A stretch of DNA of 64,000 nucleotides from JBCAXA01 sp038534295 (GTDB lineage Bacteria > Pseudomonadota > Gammaproteobacteria > Steroidobacterales > Woeseiaceae), in assembly GCA_038534295.1 (NCBI GenBank), contig JBCAXA010000001.1, forward strand, positions 1,488,001 through 1,552,000, in the 5' to 3' direction. Made by a program: the position numbers and the translations under genes. This document shows positions 50,738-59,718 of the stretch, one piece after another. Each line of letters begins with the position of its first letter. Within the stretch, counting starts at the first letter, position 1. A model generated the notes under the pieces. It was not told the origin of the DNA, did no database searches, and saw nothing but the letters and a program-made list of their open reading frames with translations.

Positions 50738-50760
50738 AGACTCTCTCAGAACGAGAGTCT
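50738..50760. repeat. Inverted repeat AGACTCTC-N7-GAGAGTCT between mscS and the RND operon
   Basis: A perfect 8-bp inverted repeat with a 7-base spacer (TCAGAAC) in the 66-base gap between the RND periplasmic-subunit stop and the mscS start. No T run follows, so it may be a weak terminator, an mRNA-stabilising hairpin or an operator for mscS. Confidence 0.45.
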
Positions 50761-50790
50761 AGGGCTACTCAGGAAGGCGGTGCTAGGGCG

Positions 50791-51840
50791 TTAGGTTTCG
50801 GCAACCCGGACCGCAACGCCGTCCGACAGCGTTTCGCCGCCGCGAATGGCCACTCGATCGCCTTCGCGCAGCGGGCCGGTCACGGCGATGAGGTCGCCGG
50901 CACTGTCGCCCAGCTCGACCTCGACGCGTTCGGCGGTGTCTTCCGCGTTGATCCGAAACACGTAGTTGCCATCGGAGCGCAGCACGAGCGCATCGCGCGG
51001 CACCGCCAGCGACGTGGCGGCCGTGCGTATCGGCACAGCGACGCTCACGAGCTCGCCGACATTGAGCGCGCCTTCCGCAGCAATGTCGATCCGCGCCTCG
51101 AACGTCTGTGAACGGATGTCGCCGGTGGGCACCAGCGCGCGAATAATGCCGCGCAGCCGGGCATCCGCGTTGAACACGTCGAGCTCATCACCGACGTGGG
51201 TTCGATCCAAATGCTTCAGCGGCACGAAGGCGCGCACCTCGAGCTGACCGAGGTCGGTCATCGCGGCCAGCGGCACGCCCGGCGCGACCTCTTCGCCAAT
51301 GCGCTGCATGCGCTCGGTGACGACGCCGGCAAACGGCGCTCGCACGGTGGCCCGGCGAATGCGTTCGTCGATCTGGCGAATCCGCACCGCGATGATGTCG
51401 GCGTCGGCAATGGCGAGATCGCGATTGGCTTTGGTTTGCTCGAGCTGGAATTCCGACACGACGCTGGTCTCGGACAGCTCCGACTGGCGGCGGTACTCGC
51501 TTTCGAGTTGTCGCACCTGGATTCGCGCGCGGTTCAGCAGCGCTTCCTGCTCGGCGCGATCCAGCGCCAACAGCGCGGTGTCGACGCGCGCGATCGCATC
51601 ACCCGCGTCGACAAACGTCCCGGGTTCGGCAACGTAATCGAGCCGGCCGCCAACGGCCGCCATCAGTTGGGCCTCGTTGCGACTGTAGACGGTTCCGGGA
51701 ACAGCGAGCGTCGGCGCGATATCGGCGCGTTCGACGGCCGCCACCTCAACGACCGGAGCCGGCCGCTGCGCGGCCGCGTCGGTCGTCGTGGCTGCGAGAG
51801 CGATTGCAGCGGCGAGTGCCGCGATCGAGGTTCGGGTCAT
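50791..51840 (-). CDS. RND efflux periplasmic adaptor (membrane fusion) subunit
   Basis: A 349-residue protein with a Sec signal (about residues 1-24, ending DAAAQ). Lipoyl halves flank an alpha-hairpin (VAEPGTFVDAGDAIARVD at about 70-87 and RATVRAPFAGVVTERM at about 163-178), followed by a beta-barrel domain. It links the inner-membrane pump encoded downstream in the chromosome's coordinates (upstream in transcription, 51843-54938) to an outer-membrane channel, which is not encoded here. The two genes are 2 bases apart. Substrate unknown. Confidence 0.93.
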   Translation of the reverse strand: MTRTSIAALAAAIALAATTTDAAAQRPAPVVEVAAVERADIAPTLAVPGTVYSRNEAQLMAAVGGRLDYVAEPGTFVDAGDAIARVDTALLALDRAEQEALLNRARIQVRQLESEYRRQSELSETSVVSEFQLEQTKANRDLAIADADIIAVRIRQIDERIRRATVRAPFAGVVTERMQRIGEEVAPGVPLAAMTDLGQLEVRAFVPLKHLDRTHVGDELDVFNADARLRGIIRALVPTGDIRSQTFEARIDIAAEGALNVGELVSVAVPIRTAATSLAVPRDALVLRSDGNYVFRINAEDTAERVEVELGDSAGDLIAVTGPLREGDRVAIRGGETLSDGVAVRVAET

Positions 51841-51842
51841 CC

Positions 51843-54800
51843 TTAAGCTCCAACTGGCTTGGCAGTCTCGGGCGCGGCCGACGCCGGTGCGGCGACCTCT
51901 TTGGCCGACGTCAGCTTCAGCAGCGCCGGGATAAATACGAGCGTAAACAGACCGCTGAAAATCATGCCGCCGATGATGACGATGGCGAGACCGCGGTAGA
52001 TTTCGGAGCCGACCCCGGGAATCAGGGCCAGCGGCAGCATGCCGAATATGCTCGTCAGTGTGCTCATCGCAATGGGCCGAGCCCGGGTTCGGACGGCGTC
52101 GCGGACTGCACCCGCCAAATCATTGCCGGCACGGCGCGCGGCACGACTTTGCAGTACGAGCAATATCGCGTTGTTGACGACCAGGCCCATCAAAATGATG
52201 AACCCAATCATCGTCAGCAGATCGAGAGACTGAACGGTGGTCAAATTCAACACCTTCAGCGCCAACACGCCACCGGACAGCGCGACCGGCATCGCCGCAA
52301 TCACGAGCGCGCTGTCACGGAGCGAGCGGAACATCGCTGCCATGATGAAAAACAGGATCAATACGGCCAACGCGAGGTTCTGACCCATCTGCGACAGCGC
52401 TGCATCGAGCTTGTCGGCGGTACCGCGGTAGTTGATCGACACATCAGACGGCAAGCTTGCAGCGAGTGCCGGCCCGACTTCGTCGCGCAGCGTGTCGAGC
52501 GCCTCTTCGACCGTCATCTCCGGCGGTGGCAGCACCGACAGCGTGACGGTGCGATCGCCATCGACACGCAGCAATTGCGTCGGTCCGACGGTGCGTTCGA
52601 TTCGGGTCAGTTCGCCTAGCGTTTGCACGCCGGCAAGCGGTGTCGCAATCGGCACAGCGGCCAATTCCTCCGGCGTGGTCCAGCCCGAACCGCGCATGAT
52701 GATGTCCATGCGTTCGCTGCCGTCGAAGTATTCGCCGACGAACGAGCCGCTGGTCACGGTGCGCACGGTATTTGCCACGGTGGCGCGATCGAGACCGGCC
52801 GCGCTAATCCGTCGATCGTCCGGCACGAGCTGCAGCTCCGGCTCGGAGATCGACAGCCCCGGAATCGGCCGGACATTGGCACCCGGCAGCGCAGCGCTGA
52901 CCTGGCCCATGGCTGCAGCGGCCGCGGTCGTGAGCGTTTCGATGTCGGCGCCCTGAAAATCGACATTGATCGAGCGGCCGCCGTCGAAGCCGAAATTGAG
53001 CAGCGTCGAGCGCTGCACGAAGGCTTGTGTATCCGGCAGGTCGATCAGCACCTCGGTGCGCAGAATTTCCATCATCTGCTCGATCTTGCGCGGGTCCTCG
53101 GGGTACAAGAACAGCGCGTTGAACGCACCGAAGGCCGACAGGTTGTAGCCGCGGATGTGCGGCTCCTGCTCATGCTCCATGTACGGGCGCAGACGCTCGA
53201 CGATGGTCGCGGCAATCTCATTCTCGAGCATCGTTACCGTGCCACCGGGCGGCAAAATGAAGCCTGCGTTGATCGAGTCGGCCGGCGCCTGCGGCAGCAA
53301 ATTCGCTTTCGGCACCATGAACAGGAGCACGGCGCCCGACGCCAACAGCAGTGAGCCGACCCAGGCCGCACAGCGGACACGGGTCGCGGTCAGGCGATCG
53401 ACGACATTCGCCAGCCGATCCCACAGCGCGGTCCACGGGTCGCGATCGGAAATTCGTCCCAGCCAACCGCGTGCGGCCACCGGCAACGCGGTGATGGCGA
53501 TCAGAAAAGACGCGGCGACCGCGACGGATAGCGTTAGCGCCAGATCACGGAACAGCTGTCCTTCGATGCCGCTGATAAAGAGCACCGGCAGGAAGATCGC
53601 AACGCTGGTCACCGTCGATGCGAACAGCGCGCCGCTGATCTGCCGAGCGCCCTCGCGAACCGCCTCGTCTTTCGTGGCGCCGCTCTCGCGCAGGCGCACG
53701 ATGTTCTCCAGTGTGATGATCGCCGCGTCCATCACCAATCCGACCGAAAACGCGAGACCGGCCAGCGAGATAACGTTCAAAGAACGGCCGGCCATCTCAA
53801 GGGCCACAAACGAGACGAGCAGCGACAGCGGCACGCTGGCGGCGATCAACGCGACCCCGCGACGGCTGCGCATCAAGAGATACAGGACGCCAACGGCGAA
53901 CAGCAGGCCGAGCCCCAGGTTGTCTCTGACCAGCGAAATCGCGCGGCGAATGTGTACCGACGAATCGAAACTGAGATCGATCTCGAGGCCATGTTGGGCC
54001 AGCGGTCCGGCGTTGAGGTCAACGATGGCCTCGTTGATGCCGTCGAGCAGCTCGACGGTGTTTGCGCCGTACTCGCGATCGACGGTGATGTAGTACGCGG
54101 GATAGCCATTGCGCAGCGTAAAGCCATCGCGATCGCGTGCGACGATTTCGATGTTCGCGACTTCCGACAAATAGACCGGCCGCTCGCCGCTTTGGCCGAC
54201 GACCAGCTGATTGAGGCTCTCGGGATTGAATTGACCGACGAAACGCACCGTGTAGCGGCGTCGGCCAACGTCGGCTGAGCCGCCCGACACGTCGGTGGCG
54301 CGGGCGATGACGCCGGAGATGTCGTCGAAGCGAATGCCGAGCGCCGCGGCCCGGTAGGTGTCGATGTTAATTTGCAGCTCACGCGGCTGTTCGCCCTGCA
54401 GCGACACCCGGCCAACGCCTGGCACGCGTGCCAGCCGCGGCTCGACGAATTCCTCAATGACGGCCTGGAAGGTCGACGGATCGCGCTTGGGCTCACCCGG
54501 TCGCAGCCGTACCAGCAGCGAAGCATCACCGGGGCCGAAGCCGCCACCGCCGGAGCGGACCTGCGGCTCGATGGCATCGGGCGGCCGCGGCGGCGTCTGG
54601 CTCAAGTTGTTGATGACGTCGATTTTGGCTTCCTGAATGTCGGTGCCAGTCTCGAACGTCAGGTTGACCCAGCCAGAACCGCGGGAAATCCAGGCATTGA
54701 GGTTGGTCAGGCCGGGTAGATTCTTGAGAACGTCTTCCTGCGGCTCGACAATCTCGGCCTCCATTTCCTCCGGCGCTGCGGCACGCCAGAAATTGGCAAT

Positions 54801-54938
54801 GGAAACCTGCGGCTGCTCGATGTTCGGCAGCAGCTGGATCGGCAGCCGGGAGGCCGCCAGGACGCCGAACACCACGAGCAGCGCCACGATGACGGCGACC
54901 GCCGGCCAATGGCGGGTACTGAGTTCTGTTATCTGCAC
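51843..54938 (-). CDS. RND efflux transporter, inner-membrane pump
   Basis: A 1031-residue protein with twelve helices and two large periplasmic loops, starting at a GTG with a GGGGG site (CAGGGGGTCC) upstream. ASRLPIQLLPNIEQPQVSI near residue 28 and SLAGLAFSVGLVMDAAIITLENI (about 393-415, TM4 with proton-relay aspartate) identify an AcrB/HAE1-type pump. The proton-relay Asp in TM4 is visible as GLVMDAAI. It is the first gene of a two-gene operon with the adaptor. Substrate range cannot be read from sequence. Confidence 0.95.
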   Translation of the reverse strand: MQITELSTRHWPAVAVIVALLVVFGVLAASRLPIQLLPNIEQPQVSIANFWRAAAPEEMEAEIVEPQEDVLKNLPGLTNLNAWISRGSGWVNLTFETGTDIQEAKIDVINNLSQTPPRPPDAIEPQVRSGGGGFGPGDASLLVRLRPGEPKRDPSTFQAVIEEFVEPRLARVPGVGRVSLQGEQPRELQINIDTYRAAALGIRFDDISGVIARATDVSGGSADVGRRRYTVRFVGQFNPESLNQLVVGQSGERPVYLSEVANIEIVARDRDGFTLRNGYPAYYITVDREYGANTVELLDGINEAIVDLNAGPLAQHGLEIDLSFDSSVHIRRAISLVRDNLGLGLLFAVGVLYLLMRSRRGVALIAASVPLSLLVSFVALEMAGRSLNVISLAGLAFSVGLVMDAAIITLENIVRLRESGATKDEAVREGARQISGALFASTVTSVAIFLPVLFISGIEGQLFRDLALTLSVAVAASFLIAITALPVAARGWLGRISDRDPWTALWDRLANVVDRLTATRVRCAAWVGSLLLASGAVLLFMVPKANLLPQAPADSINAGFILPPGGTVTMLENEIAATIVERLRPYMEHEQEPHIRGYNLSAFGAFNALFLYPEDPRKIEQMMEILRTEVLIDLPDTQAFVQRSTLLNFGFDGGRSINVDFQGADIETLTTAAAAAMGQVSAALPGANVRPIPGLSISEPELQLVPDDRRISAAGLDRATVANTVRTVTSGSFVGEYFDGSERMDIIMRGSGWTTPEELAAVPIATPLAGVQTLGELTRIERTVGPTQLLRVDGDRTVTLSVLPPPEMTVEEALDTLRDEVGPALAASLPSDVSINYRGTADKLDAALSQMGQNLALAVLILFFIMAAMFRSLRDSALVIAAMPVALSGGVLALKVLNLTTVQSLDLLTMIGFIILMGLVVNNAILLVLQSRAARRAGNDLAGAVRDAVRTRARPIAMSTLTSIFGMLPLALIPGVGSEIYRGLAIVIIGGMIFSGLFTLVFIPALLKLTSAKEVAAPASAAPETAKPVGA

Positions 54939-54988
54939 GCGGACCCCCTGAACTTTGCCCGGCCTTGTTGGCAGCCGTTATCGGTCGT

Positions 54989-55005
54989 TAGTCCGAATTA
55001 GACTA
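54989..55005. promoter_or_regulatory. Inverted repeat TAGTC-N7-GACTA upstream of the RND operon
   Basis: A perfect 5-bp inverted repeat 51-67 bases upstream of the RND pump start, a common position for efflux operators. The regulator is not apparent. Confidence 0.3.
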
Positions 55006-55125
55006 CGCGCGGGCCGTTAGGGTTTAGATGCGTGCGACCAGCGGTGGGTCGCAGGCGACGAATAGCGGCGATCTGCGACCAAGAGCCGTGCACAAGTCGC
55101 TTGCGAACGGCGAACGCCGGCGCGC

Positions 55126-55131
55126 TATAAT
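55126..55131 (+). promoter_or_regulatory. Consensus -10 element for the cytochrome c gene
   Basis: TATAAT stands in an otherwise GC-rich stretch about 50 bases upstream of the cytochrome start. A weak -35 (TTGCGA, 55101-55106) has a 19-base spacer, longer than ideal. Confidence 0.45.
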
Positions 55132-55181
55132 TGCACCGCAGCATCTGCATGGGCACAGCGTGCCGACGGGAGCATCAGGTC

Positions 55182-55679
55182 TTGAGTCAGGATCAGCGTT
55201 TTTTCGATATTTTCTCGCTCGTTTTGGGCATTTTGGTGGTCGTTGCCTTTGGCATCTACGTGTTGTCGGCGCGCATCGGCGACGCCACGCAGGGCCAGTA
55301 CGTGCAGTCGGACGACACATTTCAGGAGCAGATCGAGATGGCTATCGCGCCGATCGGTCAGGTTCTTCTGCCCGGCGAAGAGATGGTCGCCGCCGTCGTT
55401 GCGACCACGGAACCGGTGCAGACCGTGCTCTCCGGCCCGCAGGTCTACAACGCGGCCTGCATCGCCTGCCACGGTGCCGGTGTCGGCGGCGCGCCGACCT
55501 ACGGCAGCGCCGACGCGTGGACCGCACGAATCGCCAAAGGCGTTGAGACGCTCTACGAGCACTCGATCAACGGTTTTCAGGGCGATGCCGGGTACATGCC
55601 GGCCAAAGGCGGTCGCGTCGACTTATCCGATGACGAAATTCGCGCCGCCGTCGACTACATGCTCGCCGGCTCGCAGTAG
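55182..55679 (+). CDS. Membrane-anchored cytochrome c (c5-like)
   Basis: About 165 residues from the TTG at 55182, chosen because a GGGAG site lies at about 55168; an ATG at 55149 is an alternative. One N-terminal helix (about 10-30) is followed by a linker and a single cytochrome domain with CIACH (C93, C96, H97) and GYMPAKGG supplying the methionine. It resembles the c5/CycB class used in respiratory electron transfer. It is divergent from the RND operon and upstream of otsB. Confidence 0.88.
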   Translation: MSQDQRFFDIFSLVLGILVVVAFGIYVLSARIGDATQGQYVQSDDTFQEQIEMAIAPIGQVLLPGEEMVAAVVATTEPVQTVLSGPQVYNAACIACHGAGVGGAPTYGSADAWTARIAKGVETLYEHSINGFQGDAGYMPAKGGRVDLSDDEIRAAVDYMLAGSQ

Positions 55680-55708
55680 CACGCACCGCCCGCACCCGTC
55701 TTCCCATT

Positions 55709-56452
55709 ATGACCACCCGGCCGCCTAGACCGGATCCGGTCGTCAGCGCGCTGTTCCTCGATGTCGACGGAACGCTGCTGCCGATTCAGGACGACCCGGC
55801 GGCGGTCGTTAGCGACGATCCGCTGCGCCAGCTCCTCGCCGCGCTCGGCCAACACGCCGGCGGCGCACTCGCGGTGGTGAGCGGACGCACGCTCGCCGAG
55901 ATCGATCGAATATTTGCGCCGCTGACGCTGAGCGCGGCAGGCACGCACGGCGGGCAGATCCGCCACGCGGGGCGCGATCTCAGCCCACCCGGGCTTGCCA
56001 CGCTGGAAGGCGACGCGCTGATTCCGCTCGAGCAGTTCGTCGCCGAACATCCCGGTACGCGTCTTGAGCACAAAGGCGTCAGCATTACACTGCACTACCG
56101 CCAGCGCCCCGAACTCGACGCCGAGTGTCGGGCGCTAATGGAAGCGCTGCATGCCCGAGACCCGGCCGGGACAACGTTGATCGCCGGCAAAATGGTCTAC
56201 GAGGTCACGCCTCGCGACGCCAACAAGGGCGACGCGATCCGGCGCTTGCTGGATGAACCGCCGTTTGCCGCGCGCCAGCCGGTTTTCATCGGCGATGACA
56301 CGACCGACGAAGCCGGCTTTGCCGTCGTCAATGAACGCGGCGGTATCTCGATTCGGGTCGGCGGCATTGCAGCCAGCCAAGCTCAGTTTGCGCTGGCCGA
56401 CGTGACGGCCGTGCATCGCTGGCTCCGCGACCTGACCGCACCGGCCGACTGA
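55709..56452 (+). CDS. otsB: Trehalose-6-phosphate phosphatase
   Basis: A 247-residue HAD phosphatase. Motif I FLDVDGTLLP (D18, D20) is near the N terminus, SGRTLAEID near 60, KGDAIRRLL near 173 and the GDDTTDE motif near 195. It removes phosphate from trehalose 6-phosphate produced by OtsA. It is the first of a three-gene cluster with a GH15 enzyme and otsA on the same strand. Confidence 0.95.
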   Translation: MTTRPPRPDPVVSALFLDVDGTLLPIQDDPAAVVSDDPLRQLLAALGQHAGGALAVVSGRTLAEIDRIFAPLTLSAAGTHGGQIRHAGRDLSPPGLATLEGDALIPLEQFVAEHPGTRLEHKGVSITLHYRQRPELDAECRALMEALHARDPAGTTLIAGKMVYEVTPRDANKGDAIRRLLDEPPFAARQPVFIGDDTTDEAGFAVVNERGGISIRVGGIAASQAQFALADVTAVHRWLRDLTAPAD

Positions 56453-56522
56453 ATCACACGCTCGTCGCGTTGCGCCGTTACACTGCGGCCGTGTGTTTCA
56501 GTCGCCAGCGGAGAGCGCGCGA

Positions 56523-58310
56523 GTGACCAGTTTGAACCTTGGCGTCATCGGCAACTGCCAGAGCGCCGCCCTGATCGATGAGAAGGCGACCATCGTCTGG
56601 TCCTGTTTGCCGCAGCTCGACGGCGATCCGGTGTTTTGCCGCCTGCTGCGCAAGGACGACGAACGCGAGCTGCCCGGGTTTTACGAGATCGAGTTAATCG
56701 ATTTCGCGCATAGCGAACAGCGCTATCTGCAAAACACCTGCATCTTGCAGACCGATCTGACCGACGCGCACGGCGCGACGGTGCGGATCACCGATTTCAT
56801 GCCGCGGTACAACTATTTGGGCCGCACGTTTCGACCGATGATGCTGCTCCGCAGCTTGGAGCCGATCAGCGGCAGGCCGCGGGTGCGCATTCGGCTGCGT
56901 CCGGCGTGTAGCTACGGCGCCCGGGCCTGCGAGGTCACCAGCGGCAGCAATCACATCCGCTACGTCGGCCAGCAAGTCACGATCCGGCTGACCACCGATG
57001 TTGCGCTGACTCACATACGCGAGGAGGCGAGTTTCGTGCTCGACCGACCGCGCTACCTCGTGCTCGGCCCCGACGAATCGGTTCGCGAGGGTCCGGGCGA
57101 TGCCTTTCACAACCATTACCGCGCCACCCGCGATTACTGGCGTGCCTGGACGCGTGGGCTATCGATTCCGTTCGAGTGGCAACAGGCGGTGATTCGCGCC
57201 GCGATCACGTTGAAACTCTGCACGTTCGAAGACACGGGCGCGGTCATCGCAGCGATTACGACGTCGATACCCGAAGCGGCCGGATCGGAACGCAATTGGG
57301 ACTATCGTTTCTGTTGGTTGCGCGACAGCTTTTATGTGGTCAATGCGCTCAATCGCCTGGGCGCTACGCGGACGATGGAAGGCTATCTCACTTACCTCGC
57401 CAACATCGCCGCAGAAGCCGACGCCAGCGGCTTGAAGCCCCTGTACGGCATCAGCGGCCGCTCGCGTATCGAGGAGACCATCGTCGACACCTTGTCCGGC
57501 TACCGCGGCATGGGTCCGGTACGCATCGGTAATCAGGCCTACGAACAAATTCAGCACGACGTTTACGGCGCGGTCGTGATGTCCGCGGCGCACAGTTTCG
57601 TCGACAGCCGGCTGATTCGCGTCGGCTCGGACGCGGAGTTCAGTCAACTCGAGGTCGTCGGCGAATGGGCGCGCAAGAACGCCGAGCAGCCCGACGCTGG
57701 CCTCTGGGAATACCGCGGCCGCCAGCGGGTTCACACGTATTCGAGTTTGATGTGCTGGGCGGCCTGCGACCGTTTGGCGCGCATCGCCGAGCACATCGGC
57801 AAAGCGGACCGTGCTCGCTACTGGGCCGACGCCGCCGAGCATATTCGCCGGGTCATTCACGACAAAGCCTGGGACGACGAACAGCAGGCCTTTACCGAAA
57901 GTTTCGGCCGGCCGGAGATGGATGCAAGTCTGTTGACGATGCACGATCTCGGCTTCATCGAGGCGACCGATCCACGCTTTGTCAGCACCGTCGAATGCAT
58001 TGAGAAACACCTGCGCCGCGGTCAGCACATGTTTCGATACGCGGCCGCCGACGATTTCGGCGTGCCTGAGAACGCGTTCAACATATGTACGTTCTGGTAC
58101 ATCGATGCACTGGCGGCGATGGGGCGGCACGACGAGGCGCGCGAACTGTTTGAAAACATGCTGGCATCGCGCAATCACCTGGGCCTGTTGTCGGAAGACA
58201 TTGACCCAGAAAGTGGCGCACTGTGGGGCAATTTCCCACAGACTTACAGCATGGCCGGCATCATTACCGCTGCGGTACGATTGAGCCGAGCGTGGGAAGA
58301 CGCGATATGA
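56523..58310 (+). CDS. Glycoside hydrolase family 15 protein (glucoamylase/trehalase-like)
   Basis: About 595 residues from the GTG at 56523 (MTSLNLGVIGNCQ...), which has a GGAGAG site upstream; an upstream GTG at 56493 is possible. An N-terminal domain is followed by an (alpha/alpha)6 barrel with NWDYRFCWLRDSFY, YGISGRSRIEE, GMGPVRIGNQAYEQIQHDVYG and LLSEDIDPESG, all typical of GH15. Members hydrolyse alpha-glucosides; some bacterial ones are trehalases. Sitting between otsB and otsA, it may turn over trehalose or glycogen. Specificity is inference. Confidence 0.9.
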   Translation: MTSLNLGVIGNCQSAALIDEKATIVWSCLPQLDGDPVFCRLLRKDDERELPGFYEIELIDFAHSEQRYLQNTCILQTDLTDAHGATVRITDFMPRYNYLGRTFRPMMLLRSLEPISGRPRVRIRLRPACSYGARACEVTSGSNHIRYVGQQVTIRLTTDVALTHIREEASFVLDRPRYLVLGPDESVREGPGDAFHNHYRATRDYWRAWTRGLSIPFEWQQAVIRAAITLKLCTFEDTGAVIAAITTSIPEAAGSERNWDYRFCWLRDSFYVVNALNRLGATRTMEGYLTYLANIAAEADASGLKPLYGISGRSRIEETIVDTLSGYRGMGPVRIGNQAYEQIQHDVYGAVVMSAAHSFVDSRLIRVGSDAEFSQLEVVGEWARKNAEQPDAGLWEYRGRQRVHTYSSLMCWAACDRLARIAEHIGKADRARYWADAAEHIRRVIHDKAWDDEQQAFTESFGRPEMDASLLTMHDLGFIEATDPRFVSTVECIEKHLRRGQHMFRYAAADDFGVPENAFNICTFWYIDALAAMGRHDEARELFENMLASRNHLGLLSEDIDPESGALWGNFPQTYSMAGIITAAVRLSRAWEDAI

Positions 58311-58326
58311 CGGGAAGCACGGATCG

Positions 58327-59718
58327 ATGAGTTCGAGCGGCAAACTGATCGCGGTTTCCAATCGCGTTGCCATCCCCAAAGCCGGCTCCCCGGCGGCGGG
58401 CGGCTTGGCGGTCGGCGTTCAGGCGGCTCTCGCCGACCAGGGCGGCTTATGGTTTGGTTGGAACGGCAAGCTCAGTCGCACCGAGGCCAGCGATGCTGAC
58501 GTCGTCTCTGTCGACGGTGTCGACTACGCGACGATCTCGCTGAACGAGCGCGACTTCGAGCAGTACTACAACGGCTACAGCAATCGCGTGCTGTGGCCGA
58601 TTTGTCACTATCTCAACAGCTTCATTCAATTCGAGGCCGAAGACTTCGAAGGGTACTTGCGCGTCAACACGGTGTTCGCGCGTAAACTCGCGCCGCTGAT
58701 CGGCCCCAACGACATGCTGTGGGTGCACGACTACCACTTGATCCCGCTGGCCGCCGAGCTTCGTGCTGCCGGGTATCGCAATCCGATCGGCTTCTTCCTG
58801 CACGTGCCGTTTCCGAGCTACGAGGCGTTTCGAGCCATCCCGGGCCATGACTACCTGCTGCGCGCGATGTGTGCGTATGACGTCGTCGGTTTTCAGACCG
58901 AACGAGATCTGGCCGCGTTTCGCACCTGCATGCGGCAGCCGGAAATCGGTGGCCAGATCGTCTCGAACACTCGCATCGAAGTCGCCGGCGGCACGATGCA
59001 TGCTGACGCGTTCCCAATCGGTATCGATGTCGAAGGACTGCAAGCAGCGGCGGAAGTGTCGGCTGACAGTGAGCCCGTTCAGCGCATGGTGCGCAGTCTC
59101 AGTGGCCGCGACCTGATCATCGGCGTCGACCGCCTCGATTACTCGAAAGCGCTCACGCAGCGGTTTATGTCGTACGAACGATTGCTGCAGAAGTACCCGA
59201 ACTGCCAAAGCAGCTTGGTTTATATGCAGATTGCGCCGCCAACCCGCACCGGTGTGCGCGCGTACGACGAGATTCGCAACGAACTCGAACAACAGGCCGG
59301 TCGAATCAACGGCCGTTTTGCCGAAGCCGATTGGGTACCGATTCGATATCTCAACAAAGGCATCGAGCGCAATCAGCTGATGGGCTTCCTGCGGGTGGCG
59401 ACCTCGGCGCTGGTCACACCGGTGCGCGACGGTATGAATCTCGTCGCCAAGGAATTCGTTGCCGCGCAAAACCCGGCCGACCCCGGCATTCCCGTTGTCT
59501 CGAGTCTTGCCGGTGCGTCGCGCGAGCTGACCGAAGCGGTCATTGTCAATCCGTACGACAAAGACAACGTCGCCGACGGCATTGCCAGTGTCATCACAAT
59601 GGATCGCGATGAGCGCCGCGAGCGCTACGAAGCGATGATCAAGACATTGAAGAAGAACGACATCACCGCCTGGCGCCGGCGCTTTGTCGACGCGCTGCGC
59701 GACTGCAATCGCGCCTAG
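58327..59718 (+). CDS. otsA: Trehalose-6-phosphate synthase
   Basis: A 463-residue GT20 glycosyltransferase. IAVSNRVAIP at the N terminus, GGLAVGVQAAL near residue 27, WVHDYHLIPLA near 140, FFLHVPFPS near 159, and GVDRLDYSKAL near 260 are the family motifs. It makes trehalose 6-phosphate from UDP-glucose (or another NDP-glucose) and glucose 6-phosphate. It starts 16 bases after the GH15 gene, so otsB, GH15 and otsA probably form one operon involved in osmoprotection. Its stop overlaps comM by 4 bases. Confidence 0.96.
   Translation: MSSSGKLIAVSNRVAIPKAGSPAAGGLAVGVQAALADQGGLWFGWNGKLSRTEASDADVVSVDGVDYATISLNERDFEQYYNGYSNRVLWPICHYLNSFIQFEAEDFEGYLRVNTVFARKLAPLIGPNDMLWVHDYHLIPLAAELRAAGYRNPIGFFLHVPFPSYEAFRAIPGHDYLLRAMCAYDVVGFQTERDLAAFRTCMRQPEIGGQIVSNTRIEVAGGTMHADAFPIGIDVEGLQAAAEVSADSEPVQRMVRSLSGRDLIIGVDRLDYSKALTQRFMSYERLLQKYPNCQSSLVYMQIAPPTRTGVRAYDEIRNELEQQAGRINGRFAEADWVPIRYLNKGIERNQLMGFLRVATSALVTPVRDGMNLVAKEFVAAQNPADPGIPVVSSLAGASRELTEAVIVNPYDKDNVADGIASVITMDRDERRERYEAMIKTLKKNDITAWRRRFVDALRDCNRA

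Noticed and set aside
57159..58379. Minus-strand frame of about 400 codons opposite the GH15 gene
   Set aside because: Antisense of a clear GH15 protein; low-complexity, histidine- and alanine-rich translation without motifs.
58447..59469. Minus-strand frame of about 340 codons opposite otsA
   Set aside because: Antisense of a well-conserved OtsA; no domain and no ribosome site.
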